DNA from: Triglochin maritima
Lineage: Eukaryota; Streptophyta; Magnoliopsida; Alismatales; Juncaginaceae
Length of the DNA: 64,000 nt
Reading direction: 5' to 3'
Assembly (NCBI GenBank): GCA_963682175.1
Contig: OY821781.1
Span: 36,407,254 to 36,471,253, forward strand
Position numbers and translations under genes: made by a program
Notes under the pieces: generated by a model
Databases searched by the model: none
What the model saw: the letters and a program-made list of their open reading frames with translations, nothing else
What the model was told of the DNA's origin: nothing
Shown here: piece after piece, positions 34,271-43,881 of the stretch
How the letters are laid out: each line of letters begins with the position of its first letter
Position numbering within the stretch: position 1 is the stretch's first letter

Positions 34271-34717
34271 TTGATGGATGGTTACATGAGCAACCATCCA
34301 TATCATTGTTGGGACCAGGACAATGCTTCCCGGTATTCTAAAGCCATGCAGGCTGGGGTGGCTCAGACTAACACCCCATATGGTTGGGACAATCCTAATT
34401 GTATAACTGAGCAATCTTCATATTGGGGTAACATGAGAGAGGCACCGACGGCTAGACCACAATCTAGTTATGTTGGATCATATGCTGGTCAACGAACTGA
34501 CACATTGCAACAAACTTTTGCCTCCTTCATGCGTTGGGCTGACAACATGAGTGCACCGGTGGCTCTAGTAGTCGTACCGTGCGACTGTTGCGGGTTGAGT
34601 GATCATCTTATCAGGGAATGTCCTTATGTTCCCCCAGAGCCTGAGTATGAGCATACATTTTCCCAGAATGCTCGATATGACCGTTACACTTCCGCATACG
34701 TCATAACCCAAGAGTGA
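34271..34717 (+). CDS. zinc-knuckle (gag C-terminal-like) ORF of nested element
   Basis: This 148-aa ORF carries a CX2CX4HX4C zinc knuckle (CDCCGLSDHLIREC), followed by PYVPPEPEYEHTFSQNARYD. This aligns with the Athila-like gag zinc-knuckle region at 41433-41861 (CSRYGLSGHDDLEC), where the second Cys has become Tyr. The capsid part of gag is absent. The TGA overlaps the ATG of the next ORF as TGATG. Such a protein could bind element RNA, but expression is not shown. Confidence 0.6.
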   Translation: MMDGYMSNHPYHCWDQDNASRYSKAMQAGVAQTNTPYGWDNPNCITEQSSYWGNMREAPTARPQSSYVGSYAGQRTDTLQQTFASFMRWADNMSAPVALVVVPCDCCGLSDHLIRECPYVPPEPEYEHTFSQNARYDRYTSAYVITQE

Positions 34718-35703
34718 TGGATTCGTGGGGAAACAATTCATATCCAAATTCTTATACGTCATTTTCACCCCAATATCCTTCTCCCGAATACCCAGAACTC
34801 TACCAACAACCCACTTCAAATCATTGGACTTATCCTCAGTCTACCAACACACAACCTAAAAATGTCCCGAGTTCTGACTCGAACCTCATAGTTGACCACA
34901 TACCTGATACCTTGGAACAAGCTTTCCATACGTTCATGACAACTACTCAACAGTCCGTAGACAATATGGTATTACAATTGAGTCAAATGTCGCAGCAATT
35001 AAGTGAGGAAAGTAACTTGTCGTGTCAACATGAGGATTCATCTTTTAGTATCGAACCACCACCACATACACAAATTCAAAGCACAATCTTTCAAAGTCAA
35101 ATTCCTTGTCAGTCTGAGGGACTTGGAATTTCAATTCACGATCACTTAGTGGAGGATTCGATTTATATGGACCAATTTCATTATGAGTCGGCACAAGATT
35201 GTGCCCTATCTTCTTGTCCCGTGGCCCTTGAGCCACATGATCGTCATGTTGCATCTCTTAAGGACTCACCTCTGGTGGAGCAAGATCTCCCTAGTACCCT
35301 CAATTTCAAACAACCTGGTGAGAGTCCGCCTCTCACCATTGTTCCTGATCATCTTGGAAATGATGGAACATCAAACAACCACATAGCTTATGAGGATATT
35401 AGAAGTGCCTTAGAAGATACCTTGGGTATGAGACCCACTCTTTGTTCATCTGGTGAGTCGGACTTGCCTGACAAGGCTCTTGACCTCGCTCCGACGCACC
35501 AGCCAGTTGGTTGGAGAGTTTGGATCGATGATCATAACTTCAACACCGCAACGGGAGAAACTCCTCTTCCGTTGCCCCTATTTCCCAAACTCTCGAGAGG
35601 TTCAAGCTCTTTCAGTTTGATCCTTTGTATGAGACGCCTTTGCGTCCAATTCATGAACCTCTCATTTCTTCTTGTGCTCTTTGTGAAGGGGGCCCACGCA
35701 TGA
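34717..35703 (+). CDS. remnant gag-pol linker ORF of nested element
   Basis: The frame has 329 codons, counted from ATG at 34717 (a GTG lies one codon upstream). The N-terminal third is rich in Pro, Ser, Gln and Tyr and has a segment LEQAFHTFM ... SVDNM resembling LQQTFASFM ... ADNM of the ORF before it. The middle (CPVALEPHDRH, SPLVEQDLPSTLNFKQP) matches the protease-RT linker of the Athila-like element (YPVALEPLESN, PPLVELKLFPDNLKYIF). Near residue 265, GWRVWIDDHNFNTATGE corresponds to the RT start GWRVCVDYRKLNAATQK, without the rest of RT. The frame stays open despite losing catalytic domains. Confidence 0.6.
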   Translation: MDSWGNNSYPNSYTSFSPQYPSPEYPELYQQPTSNHWTYPQSTNTQPKNVPSSDSNLIVDHIPDTLEQAFHTFMTTTQQSVDNMVLQLSQMSQQLSEESNLSCQHEDSSFSIEPPPHTQIQSTIFQSQIPCQSEGLGISIHDHLVEDSIYMDQFHYESAQDCALSSCPVALEPHDRHVASLKDSPLVEQDLPSTLNFKQPGESPPLTIVPDHLGNDGTSNNHIAYEDIRSALEDTLGMRPTLCSSGESDLPDKALDLAPTHQPVGWRVWIDDHNFNTATGETPLPLPLFPKLSRGSSSFSLILCMRRLCVQFMNLSFLLVLFVKGAHA

Positions 35704-37012
35704 ATATTCTGGCCCCACATGGTGTCATGTTCCCTTTTGAGGTCTTTTGACAAATGAAGATGGGAACTTATGTTTGTACATAGTTATATTTGTATAACAA
35801 TAAGTAAAAAAAAAAAATTGTTTTTATCCCTTCTTTAGCATCTCACAGGTTTTTGAGGGAATTCGGGTTTTTGTCCATCAACAGAGCCATGAACTTTCCT
35901 TTGTACTTCACGTTGGTGAGATCTTTCCTTTTTCATGCATAAATCCATGTAGTATCTTGCTCGCATACATTGAGGACAATGCATGATTTAGGTGTGGGGG
36001 GTTTATATATGTACATATCTATCTATTTGATTTTCTGCTCTGCTTTATTTTAAATAAAAAAAATAAAAAAAAAAAAATTCAATATTCTATGACATAGCTT
36101 AAGATTGAACTGCCAAAACCCGTGTACAAATTGCATTAAGTTTTTGTTCCTTATTATATAGTTCTGCTTGTAGAAATTATGACATAAATCTAAGTTCCAA
36201 AGAAATAACCCATGGCCCTTGTAAGACATGTATGCACTTAAATTGGATGAATCAAATCTTTGAAGTGGTTGATAAAAAGCAGAGGTTGAGGAAAATATAC
36301 CGGGAAGTGTGGACTTCTAATAGCAATTAAGCCTTGAGGAAAATAAAAGTAAAATAAAATAAAAATAAAGTGAGGAAAACACATTTTGCAAAATAATTAC
36401 AAAAGCCCAAGTCTTCGAGTCACTGGTCCGTAGGGGTATCTTGAAACCCGGTAACTTGAGTCTGCCAGCTCGGGATTATCGACCAAACTCGCTACACGAA
36501 TGCAAAAAGGGTATAAGTGTTAAAAAGAAAAGCAAATGTGTTGAATCACGGAAAAGGAAAAAAATAAATAAATACTTTAAGATACTCAAGGCCCAAAGCT
36601 AAAGGAATGATCCATGCCATGGTTGATCCAAATGATACTTCACCACCAGAGGAGGCGTGCAAAATAATTTATGTGATAACATGTGTAGAGGGGTTAGTGG
36701 TGTGAATGTGGAGGAATAAAGACCAAGTCAAACTTTTTATAAGTTAGAACTGTATAATGAGCATGCGAGAACTTTAAGTGAGATGTATAAGGTTAAGGCA
36801 GAAATATTAAGAGCTATTAATGGAATGTTGAATTAAGACTTTGTGGGTGTGTCAACTGAAAACCCTCACGAGACAAAACTCGTCCTCTAAGGCAACCTGG
36901 AGGTTTAAAGGCTTGTTGCACATGCTAAGTGCAACCGTGATTCCTACGAAAGTGAGTTAGGATTTCCCTGTTTTCATTTCTTTTATATTCTGTTTTGCTA
37001 GGGACTAGCAAA
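35704..37012 (+). other. 3' non-coding region of nested element
   Basis: It contains A-rich runs (35807-35816, 36056-36078), a PPT-like ttaggtgtggggggttt near 35988-36004 after a block shared with the Athila-like 3' region, and no recognisable ORF. Confidence 0.65.
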
Positions 37013-37031
37013 ATCTAGGTGTGGGGGTATT
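37013..37031 (+). promoter_or_regulatory. polypurine tract of nested element
   Basis: aatctaggtgtgggggtatt directly precedes the 3' LTR. Confidence 0.85.
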
Positions 37032-38231
37032 TGATGCATTGCATACATTGCATCATATGTCTTTCATTTAGATTACTTTTGCATCAATAAATGCTACTAA
37101 GGTATGTGTTTAGTCTTATTTACAGAATACAGGGACCTGAATGCAAATTACCCACATCCCGAGCATAAACGCGTACAAAAGACTCATTTCTATCATAAAG
37201 ACCAAGTTCAAGTTTATCGGGTTTCAAATGGAAATGTATCCAAGCATAAAAGCATTCAAGTCCTAATTACGAAAAGAACAAGGACTTAAGCACAAAAGTA
37301 GCCGGGGACTTAATTGCAAAAAGTCAAGGACCTAATTGCAAATCACGAGTAGCTTTTATTATTACGGAGAAAATATAAAGAAAAATCAATGTGGATCTCC
37401 AAATATATGAAGAAATTAATTCGGATCTCCAAAGATATGCAAGAATCAATCCAGACGCGCAAATGACATTGAAATCATACCATAAACACACAGGAAAAAT
37501 CCGGGTCGATTCGGAGCCAAAAAGGTGGCGATTCCGCCGCACCTCAAGAGCAAATTGCGGCGAATCCGCCGCACCAAATTAGATTAATGCTCTAAAATTT
37601 TTACCGGTTGCGTGTTGATGCATGTACTTTCTTATTTCATGCTTAGGTCCCTTGTATCGGCTATAAATAGCCCCGAGAACGATGTTGTGAGGAGTTCTTC
37701 CTTTTGTTCCATAATTTAGCAATAAAATTCTGTTTCTTTTATTTTGTGTTTTTAGTTTTCTTTTGTAATGCCTCTAGGACCCCTTCTTCCTCCCTCTATG
37801 AGTTTCTAACTCCTTCCAAAGGGTGGAGGTGACGGATTAGGGTGAAGAGAAGATGAATGAATGTTATTATTTTAATTTCGTGTTAGTTTATTTTGATTAC
37901 TTGAGTTTATGTTAAATCATTTATCATGTAATGCTTCATAACTAATATGATTTATTATAACTTTCTAAATTCTTTAATCTAAACCTTAAATCTAATCCTC
38001 CACCCAACGGAATTCACTTCTTTGTTCTTGCTTTAGTTTTAATTGTTTTTGTTTCTTGCTTTAAATAACTAAAACCCAAAAATCTCAAAACCAAACTTAA
38101 TTCTTCTCTCCTTCTTTCCCCTTAATCAAAAATCACACTAATAACATAATCTCTCCCTCCTTGTGTTCGACCCGTATTTGCCACGTCTCCATTGACGCCG
38201 TGCACTTGCGGTATAAATTTAATTCTCATCA
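37032..38231 (+). repeat. 3' LTR of nested element
   Basis: It is 1200 bp. Differences from the 5' LTR that I found: gccgggg for gccgagg, gatgcatg for gacgcgtg (two sites), gtgttttt for gtggtttt, and atatgattt for atatgcttt. Confidence 0.9.
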
Positions 38232-38236
38232 GAGCA

Positions 38237-38642
38237 CCTTGGCAACAGTTTGCTTTGCTCTACAGTGTCCTCCACATGCCTTGGAATGGCAGAAATGGAG
38301 CACACTTTGGAACTCGGTATCTGGGACGCACCGCCTGAAAATTTGGTCAGATCAGTATTTGAATAGGTAGGGGTCGTCCCATTGGAAGAATCTGACATAA
38401 GATCTAAATTTGGTTTGGTCAAATTTTGACCAACCCATAGGAAGTTGCTCGGTCACGAGGTAGTTCACGATGTCGGCAAACCAAGGGTTATCTTCGATCG
38501 TGAACAATTGCTCGTTAGGAAATTTGTTATCAATGATTTGGTCCTGTGGGTTGGTCGTCTCTAGACGAGACAAGTGGTCAGCTACAACATTTTCACACCC
38601 TTTTTTGTCCCGAATATTGAGATCGAATTCTTGTAACAGCAA
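38237..38642 (-). pseudogene. Athila-like RNase H end and integrase N-terminus
   Basis: It begins [27 protein letters not shown], the conserved end of RNase H, and continues with the linker [18 protein letters not shown] stop at 38352 and the nested insertion at 38232 end it. The insert plus its duplication is a multiple of three, so the frame matches on the far side. Confidence 0.82.
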
Positions 38643-38657
38643 GATCCATCTTAAGAG

Positions 38658-39794
38658 TCAGGGTTTTGTATCTTTCTTCGCCATGAGGTGCTTGATGGCT
38701 GTGTGATCAGAATAAATAATCATGTGGGAGCCAATCAAGTACGACCGAAATTTCTCCAAAGCAAATATGATCGCTAAGAATTCCTTCTCGGTCACAGTGT
38801 AGTTCAATTGTGCATCATTGAGTGTTCTACTGGCATAGTAGATCACATGAGGCATTTTGTTCAATCGTTGCCCAAGCACTGCTCCCACAGCGAAGTCAGA
38901 TGCATCACACATTAACTCAAAGGGTTCAGTCCACACCGGTGCCTTAATAATGGGACCTGAAGTCAACTCTTTCTTCAAGGTCAAAAAGGCATGGTGGCAA
39001 TCCGGTGTGAACTCAAAAATGGCATCCTTAGCCAACAAGGCGGTGAGAGGTCGAACAATTTTGCTAAAATCCCGAATGAACCGCCGATAGAATCCAGCAT
39101 GCCCCAAAAAGGTGCGGATATCCTTCACATTACGTGGTGGTGGGAGATTAGCAATGATACCCGCTTTGGCGGGATCGACCTCAATTCCCCTACTTGAGAC
39201 CACATGTCCAAGTACAATTCCTCGCTTCACCATGAAGTGACATTTCTCCCAATTGAGAGCGAGGTTCTTCTCACGACATCGCTTGAGGACAATGCTCAAG
39301 TGATGAAGGCACTCATCAAAGGAAGCGCCAAATATGGAAAAGTCGTCCATGAAGATCTCAAGGAAACGCTCAACCATATCGGAGAAGATGCTGATCATAC
39401 GCCTTTGAAACGTTGCCGGCGCATTACATAACCCAAAGGGCATGCGCCGGTAGGCAAACATGCCAAAGGGACAAGTAAATGTGGTTTTCTCTTGATCCTC
39501 GGGGGCGATGGGAATTCCGTTGTAGCCGGAATATCAATCAAGAAAACAATAATACTCATGTCCGGCCAACCTTTCCAACATCTGATCAATGAATGGAAAC
39601 GGGAAATGATCTTTCTGCGTTGCCGCATTGAGCTTGCGATAATCAACGCAAACTCGCCAGCCAGTTTGCAAGCGTGTCGGGATAAGCTCATTATGCTCAT
39701 TCTCCACAACCGTCACGCCTGACTTCCTGGGAACCACATGGACAGGACTCACCCACGAACTATCAGAGATAGGATAGATTATGCCATGATCCAA
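38658..39794 (-). pseudogene. Athila-like reverse transcriptase and RNase H
   Basis: In order: WVSPVHVVPRKSG, GWRVCVDYRKLNAATQKDHF and FIDQMLERLAGHEYYCFLD (first RT Asp), a stop in place of Gly (LD*YSGY), FAYRRMPFGLCNAPATFQR, the catalytic FMDDFSIFG, the thumb FLGHAGFYRRFIRDFSKI, and RNase H with ELMCDASDFAVGAVLGQ and TVTEKEFLAIIFALEKFRSYL. A TGA (probably from CGA) ends the stretch after KKDTKP. The catalytic residues visible here are present; it is silenced by stops. Confidence 0.9.
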
Positions 39795-39989
39795 GAACTT
39801 AAGAACCTCCTTTCAGACGACTTCTTTCAGTACAGGATTCAATCTCCGTTGTGGGTCCCTGCGGGGCCTAGAATCCTCTTCCATGTGGATCCGATGCTGA
39901 ACAATACCAGGGCTAATTCCCATGATATCCTTCAAGGACCACCCGATTGTCTCTTTGTTTTCAAAGAGTACTCTTTTGAGGGCAACCTC

Positions 39990-41324
39990 TTAATCGTGTG
40001 CAAGATCAGAAGCAATAATGAGTGGCAATGTCTCATTATCCCTTAAAAAGATGTACTTTAGGTTATCGGGGAACAGTTTAAGCTCGACCAGAGGTGGGTC
40101 CTTGTCGGATTCAGAGTTACTTTCAAGTGGCTCAAGAGCCACAGGGTAAGAGGAGCAAGCACCCAGATGTGCCTCCTCGTCCAGAGATACATTGGCGGAT
40201 TCCTCAAGATCCTCTTCACTCGCAACCTGATCATTAGGCACCTCAATAATATGTCGATGTGAGTCGAACATGCCTAATGAATCAGGCTCATCCGTGTCTT
40301 GGATGAAATTGGCTCCGACAGTGTCGTCGAAGAGCCCATGTTGCTTACCAAGAGTGAAGATGTTGAAATCCGCCGTGAGGTTTCCAAAAGACAACCTCAT
40401 CAAGCCATTGCGACAATTGATCAAAGCATTAGATGTCGCAAGAAATGACCTCCCAAGGATCACAGGAATCTGTCCTTGTGGGTTGGACACGAGTTCGGTA
40501 TCTAAGATGATGAAATCAACTGGAAATACGAACTCACCCACTTTGATAAGGACATCCTCCACACTCCCTCGTGGAATTTTGACGGATCTATCAGCCAACT
40601 AGAGGGTTGTCCTCGTTGGTTTAAGATCGCCTAATCCAAGGTTGACATAGACTAAGTAAGGCAGGAGATTCACAGATGCCCCCAAATCCAATAAAGTTTG
40701 AGAGATTGTCACATTTCCAATCATGCAAGAGACAGTTGGACAACCTGGGTCCTTGTATTTGACTTGCATGGGCTGTGTCAATATGGAGCTCACATTGGCG
40801 GCCAAAAAGGCCTTTTTGGGCACATTTGTTTTTCTCTTGGTGGTGCAAAGGTCCTTGAGGAACTTGGCATACGGTGGCATTTGTTGAACAACGTCCAACA
40901 ACGGGATGTTTACCTTTACATGCCTAAGTACCTCAACGATCTTGTCCCAATGCTCATCACGTTTTTTTGTCAACCGGTGAGGGAATGGTGCCTTGGGGAC
41001 ATAAGAATCACGAGGAGGAGTCTCAGAATTAGGTTCCTTAACAGGCTCAAGACTCTCATCGGAAGTCTCGCCAACAGGGTTGGCTTCAGACATTTCCAAA
41101 TTGTTTTCAACGACCCTTCCCGATCTCAAGTTATGAACAACATTGGCATGTTGGGAAGGGTCACTTTCAACATTGTGTACATTTTGCCTGGTATGAGCAG
41201 ACTGACCCCTGGGATTAACCACAGGTTGACTCAGGAACTGACCCTTCTCACGTTCATGGAATTGATGAGCCAACTGGCTAACTTGCATTTCTAAAGCCTT
41301 GACTGTACTTTGCATGCTCTGCAT
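39990..41324 (-). pseudogene. Athila-like protease and protease-RT linker
   Basis: Upstream text FPHRLTKKRDEHWDKIVEVL and MPPYAKFLKDLCTTKRK is typical of the region before Athila protease. The protease has LLDLGASVNLLP (DLGAS active site), then a TAG (at 40599, probably CAG in the ancestor) between TTL and LADRS. It continues with VFPVDFIILD and IPVILGRSFLATSNALI. The linker (VALEPLESN, LKYIFLRDNETLPLIIAS) leads towards RT. Frame is continuous with gag. Confidence 0.87.
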
Positions 41325-41432
41325 GAACGCTTGAAGGGTCGGATCACGAGAATGGTCCTTGGGGTCAACCCGCTGAGGTGGTGGAGTCTGGTTGGAATAA
41401 CCTGACGATGAGGCATGAGTACGTTGGTAATT

Positions 41433-42776
41433 TTAGTGCTGAGACCTTTGATGTGGGGGTTGGTAGGTCGCCGATGGGCGTGGAGGTTGATAAGGTGGAG
41501 GTTGAGGTTGAGCGTGCGAGCTCTGACCGTGACCCCCACTAGGCCCCCAAGAGAAGTTAGGATGGTTACGCCATCCCGGGTTGTAGGAGTGACTGTACGG
41601 GTCGTTACGGGGCCTTGGTTGATACATCGCATTTGCATGCTCAGTATCCCTTGGAGCGTAAGCGCATTCCAAGTCATCATGTCCCGACAGTCCATACCTA
41701 CTACACCCGGGAGTAGCGACCTGAGCTACAGGAGCTCGGTCCACATCCAAACTCTCAATCCTACGTATGAGAGCATCCATTTTCGCCTCAGACGCGATAG
41801 TTGACTCAACATGATATGATCCAGCTCGACCAGAAGACCTGGCAGCTGGTGGCTCTCTCATGGTGTCTCACTCGAAGGTACGCTCAGCCATAACCTCAAA
41901 AGTGTCCTATGCCTCTTCGATGGGTTTCATTTCGAAGTCACCCTGACACATCGACTCCAACAATGTGCGGGTTTTGTAGTTGATGCTCTCATAAACAATT
42001 TGGCACAACTGCCATAACTCAAATCCATGATGGGGGCACTGCTGGAGAAGGTCCTTGAACCTCTCAAAGAAACCATGAAACGATTCGGTCTCGGTCTGAT
42101 ACATTTGATGTATCTGGTGCCGTATCTGTTGAGTTTTCCTTTGAGGGAAAAATCTCTTCAGAAAGACGGTCACAAAGTCATCCCATGACCGAATCGAGCT
42201 CTCCGGGAGGCTATACATCCATTTCTTCGCATTATCCTTCAATGCGAAAGAAATCATCCTCAACCGGACTGAATCCTCGTCAAGCTGTTGAAGCTTGAAC
42301 ATGGAGCATACTTCCTCGAATTCGCGTATAAAGATATATGGATCCTCCTTATTGGCAGTAAAAGTTGGAAGCATGCTCACATATTGAGGTTTCAACTCAT
42401 AGTTGTTCCCGTGAGCAGGGGGAACAACTATGCAAGAAGGTTGCGCTGCCCGAACAGGATGAGTCCGCTCCCACAAAGTCATCGGTCTATCATGTCGAGC
42501 TAAAGGTGGTGGTGCACCAAGAACTCGATCCTGACCGAATCTCCCTTCCTCTCGAGTCAGAGGAGGAGGAGAAGGAGAAGGAGGTCTACGTGGTGGCGGA
42601 AGCGGACCGAGGTATTCCATGTATGGAACCTGGTCTCCCCCGTCACCGCGAGACGACTCGGCCTCTTGCTCCAAAGGAGCACGAGGCGGAGATAGTCGAT
42701 CACCAAGACCGTCCATCTCAGAAGAATGCACTCTCTCGAGTTGAGCGCTCTCACCAGAATGAGCCCAACCTCGCAT
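41433..42776 (-). pseudogene. Athila-like gag
   Basis: It begins MRGWAHSGESAQLE. After a Pro-rich N-terminus, residues about 130-285 form the retrotransposon gag (capsid) domain: YVSMLPTFTANKEDPYIFIREFEEV, LRMISFALKDNAKKWMYSLP, WDDFVTVFLKRFFP. Two in-frame stops (near 41904 and 41868) separate it from the nucleocapsid-like part, whose zinc knuckle CSRYGLSGHDDLEC has lost its second Cys. A Pro/Gln/His-rich tail ends at 41433. Confidence 0.87.
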
Positions 42777-43858
42777 AAAATGCTCGACTCGACTCTAAAG
42801 TAACACACAACAGAAGGTGTACTAGAGGAGGAGACTAAACGTAGAGAATAGATGAGGAGAGGACTCAGGTGAGGAGGGAAGAATCCCTAGAGCTAGCGTG
42901 GGAAGTGGGTTCAGGAAGAAGCCTAACTAGCAAGCACGACTCAAACAATGTAAGACAATGGGTCCTTAGGCTAGACGACACCTAACTTCGAGGTCACTAG
43001 CCTCGACACGCCTCACCTCTCTACAACGAGGACCACAATGCCCAGCAAGTGATACCAGATCCGGAGATCCAGTACCTCCTACTATCGACAAGGTAGGCAA
43101 CACCGATCAGGTCATGACGGTCTCAACTAGATTACTCTCCTAGTGCGCCCACAATCCTAGGGCCAATGTCTACTTGCTTTTAGTTAAGGCTTTATTAAGA
43201 GTGATTTTTGGGGCCAAGGAAAGGGTGATTAAATCCCCCACCTTATGTTTTATGGGACAACCCCTCCTTAATAGCGTTTTGATCCTAAATCTAGCAATCA
43301 ATCACTCCAATCAAACGCTCGCTCACTCTTGTCCTGATGCAATTCCTACTAACTAATGCATGGGCATACGAGATGAATGAATGAGTGTAAGAAATTGCGT
43401 ACCTCACGCTAGCACTCACCAACTGAAAATAAAGCTAAAAGAAAATACAACTATATGCCTAAGTCAATACATGATGCGTGACCTAAACAAGTAAGAACGT
43501 CTAATCTTTTGCTTTGGATTTTAGGGCCAAGTTGATTAATGGGGGAGTGATTAATGATCTGGGAGCAAACGAGAAGTCATAGCATGCAAAATAGGGCTCC
43601 CAAATAACACAAATTAAAGAAATAACTACCAGCAAAAAATTGAGAGCACAAAACCCTCACCGGGCCGCCAATTGGCGGTCTCCAACCACTGATTGGCGGT
43701 CTCCAACCGCTGATTGGCGGTCCTTTTAGGTCTTCTCTTCCTCAAATTTGTCCAGTAGCCTCCCCGTGATCCGATGGTTCCCTGAAACTAAGAAAAACTG
43801 GAAACAAAAAATTAAAAACCCCTCAAATCGTCCAAACCAACGTCTGGACAGAGCACCT
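42777..43858 (-). other. Athila-like 5' leader
   Basis: There is no ORF of note. It contains an array of the ACCGCCAATTGGCGGTC motif at 43665-43721. The small frame at 43174-43356 has no recognisable domain. Confidence 0.65.
43665..43721. repeat. GCCAATTGGCGGTC motif array in leader
   Basis: gccgccaattggcggtctcc, then ccactgattggcggtctcc and ccgctgattggcggtcc: three copies of a unit of about 19 bp. Versions of the same palindrome (accgccaattagcggtc, accgctaattagcagtc) lie in both LTRs (28776-28805 region and 45036-45074). Confidence 0.85.
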
Positions 43859-43875
43859 CCCCGGCAACGGTGCCA
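43859..43875 (-). promoter_or_regulatory. primer binding site (tRNA-Asp)
   Basis: The minus strand reads TGGCACCGTTGCCGGGG, one mismatch from the perfect site of the nested element. It is six bases from the LTR end. Confidence 0.88.
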
Positions 43876-43881
43876 AAAACT

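Larger units (their letters stand above)
31787..38231 (+). mobile_element. young non-autonomous Athila-type element (LARD-like)
   Basis: The 6445-bp element has two 1200-bp LTRs (31787-32986, 37032-38231), a perfect tRNA-Asp PBS, a PPT and perfect 5-bp duplications gagca (31782-31786 and 38232-38236). I counted about five differences between the LTRs, so insertion is recent compared with its host element. No protease, RT, RNase H or integrase is present. It encodes a zinc-knuckle ORF and a 329-codon ORF made of altered remnants of the Athila gag-pol. It must depend on enzymes from a relative. Confidence 0.9.

Noticed and set aside
35045..35254. Minus-strand 69-codon ORF in the nested element
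   Set aside because: Shadow of the 329-codon plus-strand ORF.
40698..41294. 198-codon plus-strand ORF opposite protease
   Set aside because: Shadow of the protease reading frame; no domain of its own.
42365..42778. 137-codon plus-strand ORF opposite gag
   Set aside because: Opposite-strand shadow of the Athila-like gag, rich in Glu and Arg because gag is Pro/Ser-rich there.
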